From Acidobacteriota bacterium (GTDB taxonomy: Bacteria; Acidobacteriota; Thermoanaerobaculia; Gp7-AA8): DNA of 64,000 nucleotides. A model generated the notes under the pieces. It worked only from the letters and a program-made list of their open reading frames with translations. It made no database searches and had not been told where the DNA came from. Of the stretch, positions 26,877-35,423 are shown one piece after another (positions within the stretch are counted from its first letter, which is position 1; every line of letters begins with the position of its first letter). The stretch covers positions 186,001 to 250,000 of the forward strand of contig QHVT01000005.1 of the NCBI GenBank assembly GCA_003223645.1, written 5' to 3'. The translations under genes and the position numbers were made by a program.

Positions 26877-28544
26877 ATGGACAAGTTTACCGTGGCCCGC
26901 GCGCTCGACGAGATCGCGCATTACATCGAACTGAGCGACCCCAAGCCGTTTCGCGCGCGTGCATTCGAAAAAGCGGCGCGTGCCGTCGAACGGTTGGACG
27001 AAGATCTCGACGAGCTCGTCGCGTCGGGAAAAATCTACGACGTCTCCGGCGTCGGCAAGGCGACCGGACAGATCGTCGAAGAGCTCGTGCGCGACGGCAC
27101 GTCGCGCTATCTCGAAGAACTGCGAGCGCAATATCCGCCCGGCATCTTCGATCTGCTGCGCGTGCCGAAGCTCGGCCTCAAGAAAATCGGTCAGGTCTAC
27201 TCCGAGCTCGGCATCGCATCGCTCGACGAGTTGGAAGCGGCGGCGAAGAACGGATCGCTGGCGAAGCTGAAAGGCTTCGGCTCGAAGACGGCCGAGTACG
27301 TCCTCCAGGGAATCGAGTTCGCGCGACTGCGGCAGTCGCAGTTCCTGCTGCCGGTCGGTATCGAAGTCGGCGAGACACTGCGCGAGCGGCTCGTAGAAGT
27401 CGACGAGATCGAAGACGCGGAGATCACCGGCAGCGTGCGGCGAAGACTCGAGACGATCCGCAACGTGAACATTCTGATCGCGACGAAGAAGCCGAAAGCC
27501 GTCGCGCAGAAACTCGCCGGCATCGTCGCCGATCTCGAATCGCTCGACGACAAAACGTTCAAAGGCGTCGCGCGCAGCGAAGTCGACGTGCTGTTTCATC
27601 TCGCATCGCCCGCCGAATTCGGAAGCGAGCTGCTGCGCACGACCGGCTCCCGCGAATTCGTCGAAGCGTTCGGCGAGATTCCGAAGGCGGCGAAGGAGAA
27701 GGACGCGTTTCGCGCGGCGAAGAAACCGTACGTCGAGCCGGAACGGCGCGAGAGCGCGGACGATCTGAAAGCGAAGAAGCGTCCGAAGCTGCTCGAGCTC
27801 GACGACATCCGCGGCACGTTTCACGTGCACACGACGTACTCCGACGGCCGCAACAGCATGAGCGAGATGCTTCACGCCGCGCGCGAGCGCGGATGGGAGT
27901 ACGTCGGCATCTCCGATCACTCGCAGGCGGCCTACTACGCCGGCGGCTTGAACGACGTGCGCCTGAAGCAGCAGCACGCGGAGATCGCGAGTCTCGAAGA
28001 CGAAGTCGCGCCGATGCGCGTCTTCCGCGGAACGGAAGCCGACATCCTCAACGACGGCACGATGGACTACGGCGCGAAGATCCTCTCGCGCTTCGACTTC
28101 GTCATCGCGTCCGTGCATTCGAACTTCAAGATGTCGAAAGAGGAGATGACCGAGCGCATGCTGAAAGCGCTCGACGATCCGCACGTCACGTTCATCGGCC
28201 ACCTGACCGGCCGCAAGCTCCTCGCGCGCGAGGGCTACAGCGTCGACTACGACCGCATCTTCGAGAAAGCCGGCGAGCGCGGCGTGATGATCGAGATCAA
28301 CGGAAACCCGAACCGCCTCGACGTCGACTGGCGCCACGTCAAACGCGCGCTCGACCGTGGCGTCGTGCTCAGCATCCATCCCGACGCGCATTCGGTCGGC
28401 GAGTACAACGCGATGATCACCGGCTCGTGGGTCGCGCGGAAAGCAGGACTCTCGAAAAACGAGATCTTCAACGCGCGGCCGCTCGAGGAAGTTGCGGAGT
28501 GGCTGGCATCGCGAAAGGCGCGGCGAGAACGAGTGTCATCCTGA
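26877..28544 (+). CDS. polX: Family X DNA polymerase/PHP protein with degenerate polymerase site
   Basis: This 555-residue protein has the domain order of bacterial PolX: HhH 8-kDa domain (VSGVGKATGQIVEEL, VPKLGLKKIGQVY), palm, then a C-terminal PHP domain. The PHP domain is intact (GTFHVHTTYSDG, ISDHSQ, NGNPNRLD, HPDAH) and should act as a manganese-dependent 3'-5' exonuclease or phosphoesterase. The palm motif that carries two catalytic aspartates in PolX (D-x-D after GSxRR) reads GSVRRRLETIRNVNILIAT, i.e. N-V-N; the third Asp may remain (SEVDV). Polymerase activity is probably lost. The stop codon lies in a PR5 repeat. Confidence 0.85.
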   Translation: MDKFTVARALDEIAHYIELSDPKPFRARAFEKAARAVERLDEDLDELVASGKIYDVSGVGKATGQIVEELVRDGTSRYLEELRAQYPPGIFDLLRVPKLGLKKIGQVYSELGIASLDELEAAAKNGSLAKLKGFGSKTAEYVLQGIEFARLRQSQFLLPVGIEVGETLRERLVEVDEIEDAEITGSVRRRLETIRNVNILIATKKPKAVAQKLAGIVADLESLDDKTFKGVARSEVDVLFHLASPAEFGSELLRTTGSREFVEAFGEIPKAAKEKDAFRAAKKPYVEPERRESADDLKAKKRPKLLELDDIRGTFHVHTTYSDGRNSMSEMLHAARERGWEYVGISDHSQAAYYAGGLNDVRLKQQHAEIASLEDEVAPMRVFRGTEADILNDGTMDYGAKILSRFDFVIASVHSNFKMSKEEMTERMLKALDDPHVTFIGHLTGRKLLAREGYSVDYDRIFEKAGERGVMIEINGNPNRLDVDWRHVKRALDRGVVLSIHPDAHSVGEYNAMITGSWVARKAGLSKNEIFNARPLEEVAEWLASRKARRERVSS

Positions 28545-28636
28545 GCCGCGAAGACGGCGAAGGATCCCCCGCCGACGGAGCGAGCAGCGCTCTTGCGCCG
28601 GGGATTCCTCGCCGTCTTCGCGGCTCGGAATGACAC
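28533..28636. repeat. Palindromic repeat PR5 overlapping the PolX-like gene end
   Basis: GTGTCATCCTGAGCCGCGAA to CGGCTCGGAATGACAC, nearly identical to 12505-12607. The CCTGAG of its left arm supplies the TGA stop of the PolX-like gene. Confidence 0.9.
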
Positions 28637-28712
28637 AAACGCGTCGGGCGCGACGCACGGGGTGAGCGTTCCGTGCGTCGCGCCCTGTAGGAGAAAGAAC
28701 GCGCTGGTTCGT

Positions 28713-29387
28713 TTAGCGCTTGGCTGTAAACACGATCATGAGCGCGCGCTGACTTTGCGCATTCTTCGTCGCGCCGATGATCACGGTTTGCCCTAATTTC
28801 AGATTCAACGTCGTCTTCATCACCTGCGTGAGCTGATCGCCGGTGAGTTGCGAGAGCTTGAAGTCGACGAGGTTGATCGAGTCGCTGGCGGGGTCGTATT
28901 CGCCGAACTTGAAGTCCGCGCGATAGCTCGTCAGGTCGATCTGTCCCGGCTCGCCTTCCTTCCCCTCGACTTCGGCGCCGCCGACGCTGTCGAGCGCGTT
29001 GTAGCGCAGGAGCGCGAGCTTCGGCGCGACGTCGCGCAGCTCGGCCGGCACGCGCGCTTCGTTCTGCGCCGCGCGTCCCGCCGAAACGAGACGCACCGAC
29101 AAACGGAACGGCTGCGCCTCGACGTCGAAGTCCTGCAGCGCCGTCACGACCTGCTTGATGTTCTCCGCGCGATCGCTGACGACGAGCGCGTTGCCGGTCG
29201 CGCGAATGGACATCGATCCTTCTTCGCTCAAGAGAGGTTTGATCAGCGCGGCCGCGTTCTCAGCCTTCTTGAACTTCAGCTGGAACGTCCGCACCAGAAG
29301 GCTCTTCGCAGGCTCCGCCGCGTCATCCGCGAACGCGGACGCCGTGACGAAGAGGAGAGCCAGTGCAATGGTCAATAAACGCTTCAT
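28713..29387 (-). CDS. Exported protein with secretin N-domain-like fold
   Basis: This 224-residue protein has signal peptide MKRLLTIALALLFVTASAFA. It is followed by a region resembling secretin N-domains: LVRTFQLKFKKAENAAALIK, then LVVSDRAENIKQVVTALQDF. In secretins this domain packs in the periplasm; here no C-terminal secretin pore is present. The C-terminal half (TLNLKLGQTVIIGATKN) recalls the start of a secretin barrel without completing it. It is the third gene of a sigma/anti-sigma operon, overlapping the anti-sigma gene by 4 bases. Confidence 0.7.
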   Translation of the reverse strand: MKRLLTIALALLFVTASAFADDAAEPAKSLLVRTFQLKFKKAENAAALIKPLLSEEGSMSIRATGNALVVSDRAENIKQVVTALQDFDVEAQPFRLSVRLVSAGRAAQNEARVPAELRDVAPKLALLRYNALDSVGGAEVEGKEGEPGQIDLTSYRADFKFGEYDPASDSINLVDFKLSQLTGDQLTQVMKTTLNLKLGQTVIIGATKNAQSQRALMIVFTAKR

Positions 29388-29905
29388 AAGTCCGCCGGAA
29401 GATTCTCATCGAAGATCATGACGATCTTCACATCGTCATTTGGTTCATTCGGTACTTCCATGATCGTCGCGCTCTGCGATTCATACGTTTCGACGATGGG
29501 TTTCGTCACGAGCGCGATCTGATGCGCCGCGATCGGAGCGCGCTTGATGCTCGTCATCATCGACGACGGAATCGCGGAGTTGTGGCGGTAGACGAGCGAG
29601 CCGCTCGTCACTGCCGTCGCGAGCGTCGCCGCAATCGCAAGGCGCCGCATCCAGCTCACCGGGCGCTGAATGGTCGCAACCTTCTCCGCGCCGCGCACGC
29701 GCACCTGGCGCATCACGTCGTCGACGAAGAGCTCGACGCCGCCCGGCGGCACGAGATCTTCTCCGCCGAGAGCGCGAAACATCACGTCGGGATCAACGTT
29801 CGCGGCAAAGTCGAGGCAGCGATCGCACGTGCGGAGATGCCCGAGGAGCGCGGCGTTCTCCGTGTCGGCGTGGAACGTCGAGCGGAAAATCTCGCACGTC
29901 ATCAT
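29384..29905 (-). CDS. Anti-sigma factor, zinc-finger type, membrane anchored
   Basis: This 173-residue protein starts at ATG 29905 within the end of the sigma gene (overlap 4 bases). The N-terminus has the anti-sigma pattern H-x(3)-C-x(2)-C (HLRTCDRC), and one hydrophobic helix lies near 90-110 (LAIAATLATAVTSGSLVYRH). It would hold the co-encoded ECF sigma factor at the membrane until a signal releases it. The C-terminal periplasmic part is about 65 residues. Confidence 0.75.
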   Translation of the reverse strand: MMTCEIFRSTFHADTENAALLGHLRTCDRCLDFAANVDPDVMFRALGGEDLVPPGGVELFVDDVMRQVRVRGAEKVATIQRPVSWMRRLAIAATLATAVTSGSLVYRHNSAIPSSMMTSIKRAPIAAHQIALVTKPIVETYESQSATIMEVPNEPNDDVKIVMIFDENLPADL

Positions 29906-30519
29906 CGCGACCTCCACAGCTGCGCGTATTCGGGATAGCGCTTCTGCAACTGCGCCTGCATCGCCTTGCGCGCGTTGAAGAGATGATTGCGCACGGTCGA
30001 CTCGCGGCATCCGAGGATCTTCGCGATCTCGGCGGACGGCAGATCTTCCATCTGGTTCATGATGAAGATCGTCTTCTGTTTCGGTGAGAGCACGGAAGAG
30101 ACGTCGTTGAACACGTTCTCGACTTCCTTCCGCTGCACGACCACGCCCTGCTCCGCGTCCGCTTCCGTCTTCACGAGGCGCAGCGTCGAGTTGACGGCGT
30201 TGTCGCGCGACTGCTTGTTGCGCATGAAGTCGATCGCGACGTTCGTGACCATGCGGTACAGCCAGGTGTCGAACGCGTAGGCGGGATCGTATTTCTCGAG
30301 GTTCTCCCACAGCTTGAGAAAGACGAGCTGCGAGATGTCTTTCGCGTCTTCGGCGTTGCCGATGATGCGATAGCAGAGGGCGTAGACCTTCGTGGTTTTG
30401 CGGCGGACGAGCGTCTCGAATGCGTCGGCATCGCCCTCGCGAATGGTCTGCACGAGCTGGCGATCGTCGGTTTCGACCACTGGAGTCGTCGGCATCATCA
30501 GGCGGAGTTCCCGGGACAT
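29902..30519 (-). CDS. ECF-type RNA polymerase sigma factor
   Basis: This 205-residue sigma factor has region 2 (FETLVRRKTTKVYALCYRII, then DAKDISQLVFLKLWENLEKY and FDTWLYRMVTNVAIDFMR) and region 4 (LSPKQKTIFIMNQMEDLPSA, then EIAKILGCRESTVRNHLFNA). It heads a three-gene operon with an anti-sigma factor and a secretin-N-like exported protein, each joined by 4-base overlaps. This suggests an envelope signal controls the exported product. Start ATG 30519; an internal Met-Met at residues 8-9 is possible. Confidence 0.88.
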   Translation of the reverse strand: MSRELRLMMPTTPVVETDDRQLVQTIREGDADAFETLVRRKTTKVYALCYRIIGNAEDAKDISQLVFLKLWENLEKYDPAYAFDTWLYRMVTNVAIDFMRNKQSRDNAVNSTLRLVKTEADAEQGVVVQRKEVENVFNDVSSVLSPKQKTIFIMNQMEDLPSAEIAKILGCRESTVRNHLFNARKAMQAQLQKRYPEYAQLWRSR

Positions 30520-30570
30520 TTGCCCTAATTACGGGCGCCCCTCGCAGAACGTCTAGTCCGTCTGGGCACT

Positions 30571-30654
30571 TCCCGCGCCCGTGCCCGCGCCCGCTCCCGT
30601 GCCCGGGGCGGGCGGGTCACTTCGCTCACCGGGCACGGGCGCGGACGCGGGGGC
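30571..30654. repeat. Palindromic repeat PR10 upstream of purD
   Basis: CCCGCGCCCGTGCCCGCGCC is mirrored by GGGCACGGGCGCGGACGCGG. It lies in the divergent gap between the sigma gene and purD. Related shorter copy at 50499-50541. Confidence 0.83.
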
Positions 30655-30686
30655 GCCGACGCTCCAACTGCTACAATTCTCAGAAC

Positions 30687-31997
30687 ATGCGAGTTCTCGT
30701 CGTCGGTCAGGGTGCGCGCGAGCACGCCATCTGTTGGAAGCTCAAGCAGTTCCCTTCCGTCAAGGAAATCTACGCCGCGCCCGGCAACGCCGGCATCTCT
30801 GCGGTCGCCGACTGCGTGCCGATCGGGGTGGCCGACATCATCGAGCTCGCCGATTTTGCCGAAAAGCTGAAAATGGACCTCACCATCGTCGGTCCCGAGC
30901 TTCCCCTCACCCTCGGCATCGTCGACGAGTTCCAGAAACGCGGCCTCCCGATCTTCGGCCCGACCCGTCTTGCCGCGGAGTTGGAGGGGTCAAAAGTCTT
31001 CTCGAAAGAGTTCATGCGGAAGTACGCGATCCCGACGGCGAACGCGATCTCCTGCAGCTCGATCGACGAGGCGAAGAAGGCGATGAAGGAGTTCGGCTAC
31101 TCCTGCGTCCTCAAAGTGGACGGACTCGCGGCCGGCAAAGGCGTGCTCGTCGTCAACTCGGCGAAGGAGACGGAAGACTTTCTGCGGATGGTGTACGACG
31201 AGAAGAAATTCGGCACCGCGGCGAACCGCATCCTCGTCGAAGAGTTTCTGCGCGGCGAAGAAGTCTCGTTCATGGTCGTGACGGACGGAAAGAAAGTGCT
31301 GCCGCTCGCGCCGGCGAAGGACTACAAGAAGGCGTTCGACGGCGACGCGGGCCCGAACACCGGCGGCATGGGCGCGCACTCGCCGGCGGTCGTGTTAGGC
31401 GCGGAAACCGCGGCCGAGGTGATGCGCACGATCATGCTGCCGACAGTGCAGGGAATGGAGACTGAGGGACGGCCGTACACGGGAGTGTTGTACGCGGGAC
31501 TGATGCTCACCGCCGACGGACCGAAAGTGCTCGAGTACAACTGCCGCTTCGGCGATCCGGAAACGCAGGTGCAGATGCTGCGGCTGGAAGACGACCTCGC
31601 GGACATCTGTCTGAAAGTCGCGCGCGGAAATCTCGGCGACCTGAAATCGCTGACGTGGAGAAAAGAAGCGGCGGCGTGCGTCGTGCTCGCGGTCGAAGGC
31701 TATCCCGACGATTTTCCGAAGGGACAGGAAGTGGCAATCGATCCGATCGATGATGAGTCGGTCGTGATCTTCCACGCCGGCATCGTGAAGCGCGACGGGA
31801 AGCTGATCAATCAAGCCGGACGCGTGGCCAGCGTCTGCGCGCGCGGCGCGACACTGACCGAGGCACTGACGAAGGCGTACGCGGCGGCGCCGAAAGTGCG
31901 CTTCCAGGGAGCGTTCTACCGCCGCGACATCGGCTATCGCGCGCTGGAGACCGTGCAGACGCCGGGTCGAAGCGGGATCAGCTTTCGGTCGGCGTAG
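30687..31997 (+). CDS. purD: Phosphoribosylamine-glycine ligase
   Basis: This 436-residue ATP-grasp enzyme (GAR synthetase) performs the second step of purine synthesis. ATG 30687 begins MRVLVVGQGAREHAICWKL, the family N-terminus with its glycine-rich loop. ATP-grasp motifs include LKVDGLAAGKGVLVVNS and the PurD signature FGDPETQ. The stop codon TAG is the first word of a PR6 repeat. purE follows 93 bases on. Confidence 0.95.
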   Translation: MRVLVVGQGAREHAICWKLKQFPSVKEIYAAPGNAGISAVADCVPIGVADIIELADFAEKLKMDLTIVGPELPLTLGIVDEFQKRGLPIFGPTRLAAELEGSKVFSKEFMRKYAIPTANAISCSSIDEAKKAMKEFGYSCVLKVDGLAAGKGVLVVNSAKETEDFLRMVYDEKKFGTAANRILVEEFLRGEEVSFMVVTDGKKVLPLAPAKDYKKAFDGDAGPNTGGMGAHSPAVVLGAETAAEVMRTIMLPTVQGMETEGRPYTGVLYAGLMLTADGPKVLEYNCRFGDPETQVQMLRLEDDLADICLKVARGNLGDLKSLTWRKEAAACVVLAVEGYPDDFPKGQEVAIDPIDDESVVIFHAGIVKRDGKLINQAGRVASVCARGATLTEALTKAYAAAPKVRFQGAFYRRDIGYRALETVQTPGRSGISFRSA

Positions 31998-32071
31998 GAC
32001 GAATAGGACAAATAGGACGAATAGGACGTCCTACAACGTCCTATTCGTCCTATTCGTCCTATCTGTCCTAT
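31995..32071. repeat. Palindromic repeat PR6 between purD and purE
   Basis: TAGGACGAATAGGAC units followed by GTCCTATTCGTCCTA units. Its first TAG is the purD stop codon. Same family as 14975-15053. Confidence 0.9.
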
Positions 32072-32090
32072 CAGTAAACTGTAAAAACCA

Positions 32091-32591
32091 ATGACCACCA
32101 AACCTTGGATCCTCATCATCATGGGCAGCGACTCCGATGCCGAGGTGATGTCGCAGGCTGCCGCCGCGCTCGACGAAGTTGGCGTGCCGTACGAGCTCAC
32201 GGTCGCATCGGCGCATCGCAGTCCCGACCGCACGAAGCGCGCGATCGCGGAGGCGGAAGCGAACGGCGCGCAGGTATTCATCGCCGGCGCGGGGATGGCC
32301 GCGCATCTGCCAGGCGTCGTCGCGTCGATGACGACGAAGCCGGTGATCGGCGTGCCGCTCGCGAGCGGCGCGCTGCAAGGCCTCGACGCGTTGTATGCGA
32401 TCGTGCAGATGCCGCCGGGCATCCCGGTGGCGACGGTCGCGATCGGCGGCGCGCGCAACGCGGGCGCGCTCGCGGCGCAGATCCTCGCCACGAGCGACGC
32501 GGAGATCGCGGAGCGCTTGCGATCGCAGCGCAGCGCGATGGCGGACGCGGTCGCGCAGAAGTCGAAGAAGGTGGAGAAGTCGACCCGTTAG
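32091..32591 (+). CDS. purE: N5-carboxyaminoimidazole ribonucleotide mutase
   Basis: This 166-residue PurE (class I) converts N5-CAIR to CAIR. The N-terminal motif ILIIMGSDSDAEVM, the SAHRSPDRT loop and FIAGAGMAAHLPGVVASMTT are diagnostic. Length matches the bacterial type. purK, its usual partner, is not adjacent. A PR6 element precedes it and PR2 follows immediately at the stop. Confidence 0.95.
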   Translation: MTTKPWILIIMGSDSDAEVMSQAAAALDEVGVPYELTVASAHRSPDRTKRAIAEAEANGAQVFIAGAGMAAHLPGVVASMTTKPVIGVPLASGALQGLDALYAIVQMPPGIPVATVAIGGARNAGALAAQILATSDAEIAERLRSQRSAMADAVAQKSKKVEKSTR

Positions 32592-32714
32592 ATGGCGGGA
32601 TGGCGGATGACGGATTGCAGATAGCAGATGGCAGATGGCAAAACCAATCATCAACTCCGCTATCGCCATCCGCCCTCTGCCATCCGCCATCCGCCATCTG
32701 CCATCCCCCATCTG
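32591..32714. repeat. Palindromic repeat PR2 between purE and the CDF gene
   Basis: GATGGCGGGATGGCGGATGA to CCGCCATCTGCCATCCCCCA, a long copy with several unit repeats on each side. It ends three bases before the CDF start codon. Confidence 0.88.
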
Positions 32715-32716
32715 AA

Positions 32717-33628
32717 ATGCATCATCACCATCATCATCAAGACGTCTCGCGCAAGCTGACGCTCGCGACCTGCGCGAACCTCGTCGTCGTTCTCGGCGAG
32801 ATCATCGTCGGGATCTACTCCGGCTCGCTCGCACTCCTCGGAGACGCGCTGCACAACCTGACGGATTCCGTCGCGTTGATGATCGCGCTGGTTGCTGTTC
32901 GACTGGAGCGCCGTCCGCCGACGAGCGGAAAATCGTTCGGCTATCAACGCGCCGGCATCCTCGCCGCGTTCATCAACGCCGGGATGCTCGTCGCGTTCAC
33001 CATCTTCGTGTTTCGCGAAGCGTACCTGCGTCTCCTGCAGCCGCACGCAGTGCAGACATGGCCGATGCTGATCACCGCGATCGTCGCGCTGCTCGTCAAC
33101 GGCGCGACCGCGATGTCGTTGCAGCACGAGAGCCGCGAAGACGTGAACATCCGCGGCGCGTTCGTGCACATGATCGGCGACGCGGTGTCGTCGGCCGGCA
33201 TCATCGTCGCGGCGATCCTGATCCGCGTCACCGGCGCGACGCAGTGGGACGCGATCCTCTCGATGTTCATCGGCGTGCTGATTCTCTTGAGCAGCTACGG
33301 CGTGCTGAAGGAGTCGGTGAACCTGCTGCTCGAAGGTACGCCGTCCGGAATTGATCCGACCGACGTGATGCAGTCGCTCTCGAAGATCGATGGCATTCAC
33401 GGCGTGCATCACCTGCACATCTGGGCCCTCGGCCCGTCGAGTCCCGCGCTGTCATGTCACCTCATGGTCGGCGACGTGCCGCTGGCGAGCACGGCGAAGA
33501 TCCTCGAGGCGGTGAACGAAGTGCTCGCGCACGACTACCGCATCGCGCACACGACCATCCAGTTCGAGCTGGCGGAATGCGACGAGAACGATCCCTACTG
33601 CGTGCCGTTCGCCGGCAAACAACCGTGA
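32717..33628 (+). CDS. Cation diffusion facilitator (zinc/cadmium efflux type)
   Basis: This 303-residue CDF exporter has six transmembrane helices. Metal-site motifs GDALHNLTDS (helix II) and HMIGDAVSSAG (helix V) give the HxxxD and DxxxS patterns of zinc-type CDF proteins. A C-terminal cytoplasmic dimer domain carries GVHHLHIWALGPSSPALSCH. The protein begins MHHHHHHQD, a natural six-histidine N-terminus that could bind cytosolic zinc. Start ATG 32717 immediately follows the PR2 repeat. Confidence 0.92.
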   Translation: MHHHHHHQDVSRKLTLATCANLVVVLGEIIVGIYSGSLALLGDALHNLTDSVALMIALVAVRLERRPPTSGKSFGYQRAGILAAFINAGMLVAFTIFVFREAYLRLLQPHAVQTWPMLITAIVALLVNGATAMSLQHESREDVNIRGAFVHMIGDAVSSAGIIVAAILIRVTGATQWDAILSMFIGVLILLSSYGVLKESVNLLLEGTPSGIDPTDVMQSLSKIDGIHGVHHLHIWALGPSSPALSCHLMVGDVPLASTAKILEAVNEVLAHDYRIAHTTIQFELAECDENDPYCVPFAGKQP

Positions 33629-33630
33629 GT

Positions 33631-33710
33631 CCAGTGGAGCGGCGGCCGCCCTCGGCCGCTGCGAGCGAAGCGAAAAAGCCGGCGGCCGAGGGCGGCCGCC
33701 GCTCCACTGG
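33631..33710. repeat. Palindromic repeat PR1 after the CDF gene
   Basis: CCAGTGGAGCGGCGGCCGCC to GGCGGCCGCCGCTCCACTGG, a full copy in the gap between the convergent CDF and TPR genes. Confidence 0.92.
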
Positions 33711-33716
33711 ACGACG

Positions 33717-35423
33717 TCACGGAGTAAACGAATCGGGATAGGTGAACGTCACGACCGCGCGCGTGACGCCGTTCGGCAGCGGCATCGCGAGGTTCGGCGA
33801 GAGGATGTAGAACGGACGCAGGTCGATGGGATTGGAGAGCAGCGTGCCGCCCGCGGTGCCGCAGAGATCGCCGCGCTGCAGCGTCGTCTCGATCGGTTTC
33901 TTGACCCGCATGTTGACGTAGAGCTTCGAGATGTCGTCGCGCAACGCGCCCTGCGCCTTCTGCGCGTACGTCTTCTCGAACGACGTCACCGTCAATTCTT
34001 CTTTTGCCAGCCGCGACGCGGCGTCGTACGTGTACGCGACCGTCGCCGCCCAATCGACCCTCGGCATTCCCTCGGCGAGGAATCCTTCGTAGCCGCCTTT
34101 GAGACTCGCGGCCGTCAGCGCGTCGCCGTTGTACGCGTAGTCGGCGGTCATGCTGATGAGGTGATTGCACGCGGCGGTGTTCTGATAATCGACCTGCTGC
34201 TGCGCGACGTGTCCCGCGGCGTCGTAGGTGTAGTGATTCGTGTAGCGCTGCGCGTCGACGACGAGGTCTTCGCGATCGAGGAGCCAGTAGCCTTCGCCGC
34301 CGGGATGCGCGACGTAGGTCAGCACTTCGCCGCCCGTCGATGACGTGATCTTCTCGAGATAGTCCGCGCCCTGCTGGTAGCGGATCGTGTTGCCCTGCTT
34401 GTCGCTCCAGTTCGCGAGCACGTCGCCGGAGTACGTCCACCCTTCGGCGCGGCGCGCGTCCTGGATCGCGCGCTGTTTCGCGGCGCTGTAGCGCAGCGAA
34501 TCGAACATCGTTCCCTGTTTGAAGAGACACGGCAGGATGTCGTTCTTGTTGAAGCGCGCGTCGGCGAAGTACGTGGCGCGCGTTGCGGACGCGCCTTCGA
34601 CGCACGGACGCGAGTTCCACACCGGCGACTTCACGAGATACGGACCGTGCCAGCAGTGATGACACCACGTCGTGCCAGCGGGAAGTTTGTAGCCGCAGAA
34701 CGAGCAGACGATCTTCGTGCGCATCTCGTCGAGCTCGCGCTGCAGCGCGTACACGCGCTCTTCGATCTCCGTTTTCTTTTCGACCTCGGGCTCCAATTCG
34801 GCGTAGCGGCGAAAGCGCTCGATCGCCTTCACGTAGTCGCCCTGTTTCTCGAGAACGACGGCTTGGTTGTACGGACCGGCGGGATCGGTCGGGCGCAGCT
34901 GCTCGGCTTGCGTGAAGAGCTGCATCGCATTCGCGAGCTCGCCTTTGCCGTAGAGAAACTTCGCGCGATTGAAGAGATCCGCGTATTCCTGATCGCTCTG
35001 ACGCTTTTTCTGCAGCTCGCGCTGGAACTCGAGCTCGAGCTGCAGCTTCGCGACGTTCGGCTTCTCCGCGCCGTTCGGATAAATCTGCAGATAGCGATCG
35101 GCTTTCACTTGCGCGTCAGAGTAGCGGCCCGCGCGCGCCAGCACGACGGCCATGTCATACAGCACCGCCGCCTGATCCGGCTTCGCTGCATCCGCCTTCG
35201 CGTACTGCTCGTATGCGGATGCGTACTCACCCATGTCGGCGAATTTCTTTCCGAAGAACACGGCTTTCGTGAATTCTTCGTCGGGATTGGCGGCGGGAGG
35301 CTCTTGCGCGAACGTATGAAGGCAGAAGGCAGAAGGCAGAAGGCAGAAGTAAGAAACTAGACGGAGAACGCGGCGCGAGCCTGTTCTGCCTTCTGCTTTC
35401 TGCCTTCTGCCTTCTGCCTTCAT
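33717..35423 (-). CDS. Exported TPR / zinc-ribbon protein, signal peptide from a repeat
   Basis: This 568-residue protein has TPR repeats over about residues 45-200 (SAYEQYAKADAAKPDQAAVL, YNQAVVLEKQGDYVKAIERF), a coiled segment, a zinc ribbon near 235 (CSFCGYKL, then WCHHC), and RHS/YD-like pieces (YTYDAAGHV, YTYDAASRL). ATG 35423 overlaps the stop of the upstream gene as ATGA, supporting this start. The first 40 residues are encoded by a PR4 repeat: its left arm gives the basic N-region MKAEGRRQKAEGR and its right arm the hydrophobic core YFCLLPSAFCLHTFA. The signal sequence is therefore repeat-derived. Function unknown. Confidence 0.75.
   Translation of the reverse strand: MKAEGRRQKAEGRTGSRRVLRLVSYFCLLPSAFCLHTFAQEPPAANPDEEFTKAVFFGKKFADMGEYASAYEQYAKADAAKPDQAAVLYDMAVVLARAGRYSDAQVKADRYLQIYPNGAEKPNVAKLQLELEFQRELQKKRQSDQEYADLFNRAKFLYGKGELANAMQLFTQAEQLRPTDPAGPYNQAVVLEKQGDYVKAIERFRRYAELEPEVEKKTEIEERVYALQRELDEMRTKIVCSFCGYKLPAGTTWCHHCWHGPYLVKSPVWNSRPCVEGASATRATYFADARFNKNDILPCLFKQGTMFDSLRYSAAKQRAIQDARRAEGWTYSGDVLANWSDKQGNTIRYQQGADYLEKITSSTGGEVLTYVAHPGGEGYWLLDREDLVVDAQRYTNHYTYDAAGHVAQQQVDYQNTAACNHLISMTADYAYNGDALTAASLKGGYEGFLAEGMPRVDWAATVAYTYDAASRLAKEELTVTSFEKTYAQKAQGALRDDISKLYVNMRVKKPIETTLQRGDLCGTAGGTLLSNPIDLRPFYILSPNLAMPLPNGVTRAVVTFTYPDSFTP
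35317..35423. repeat. Palindromic repeat PR4 encoding the N-terminus of the TPR protein
   Basis: GAAGGCAGAAGGCAGAAGGC to GCCTTCTGCCTTCTGCCTTC around a non-repetitive core. Unlike other copies it is entirely translated on the minus strand, from the ATG in its outer end to the predicted signal-peptidase site. Confidence 0.9.

Noticed and set aside
32717-32743. Vector His-tag contamination
   Set aside because: The frame continues directly into a full CDF protein of host composition and is preceded by a host-type repeat, not vector sequence.
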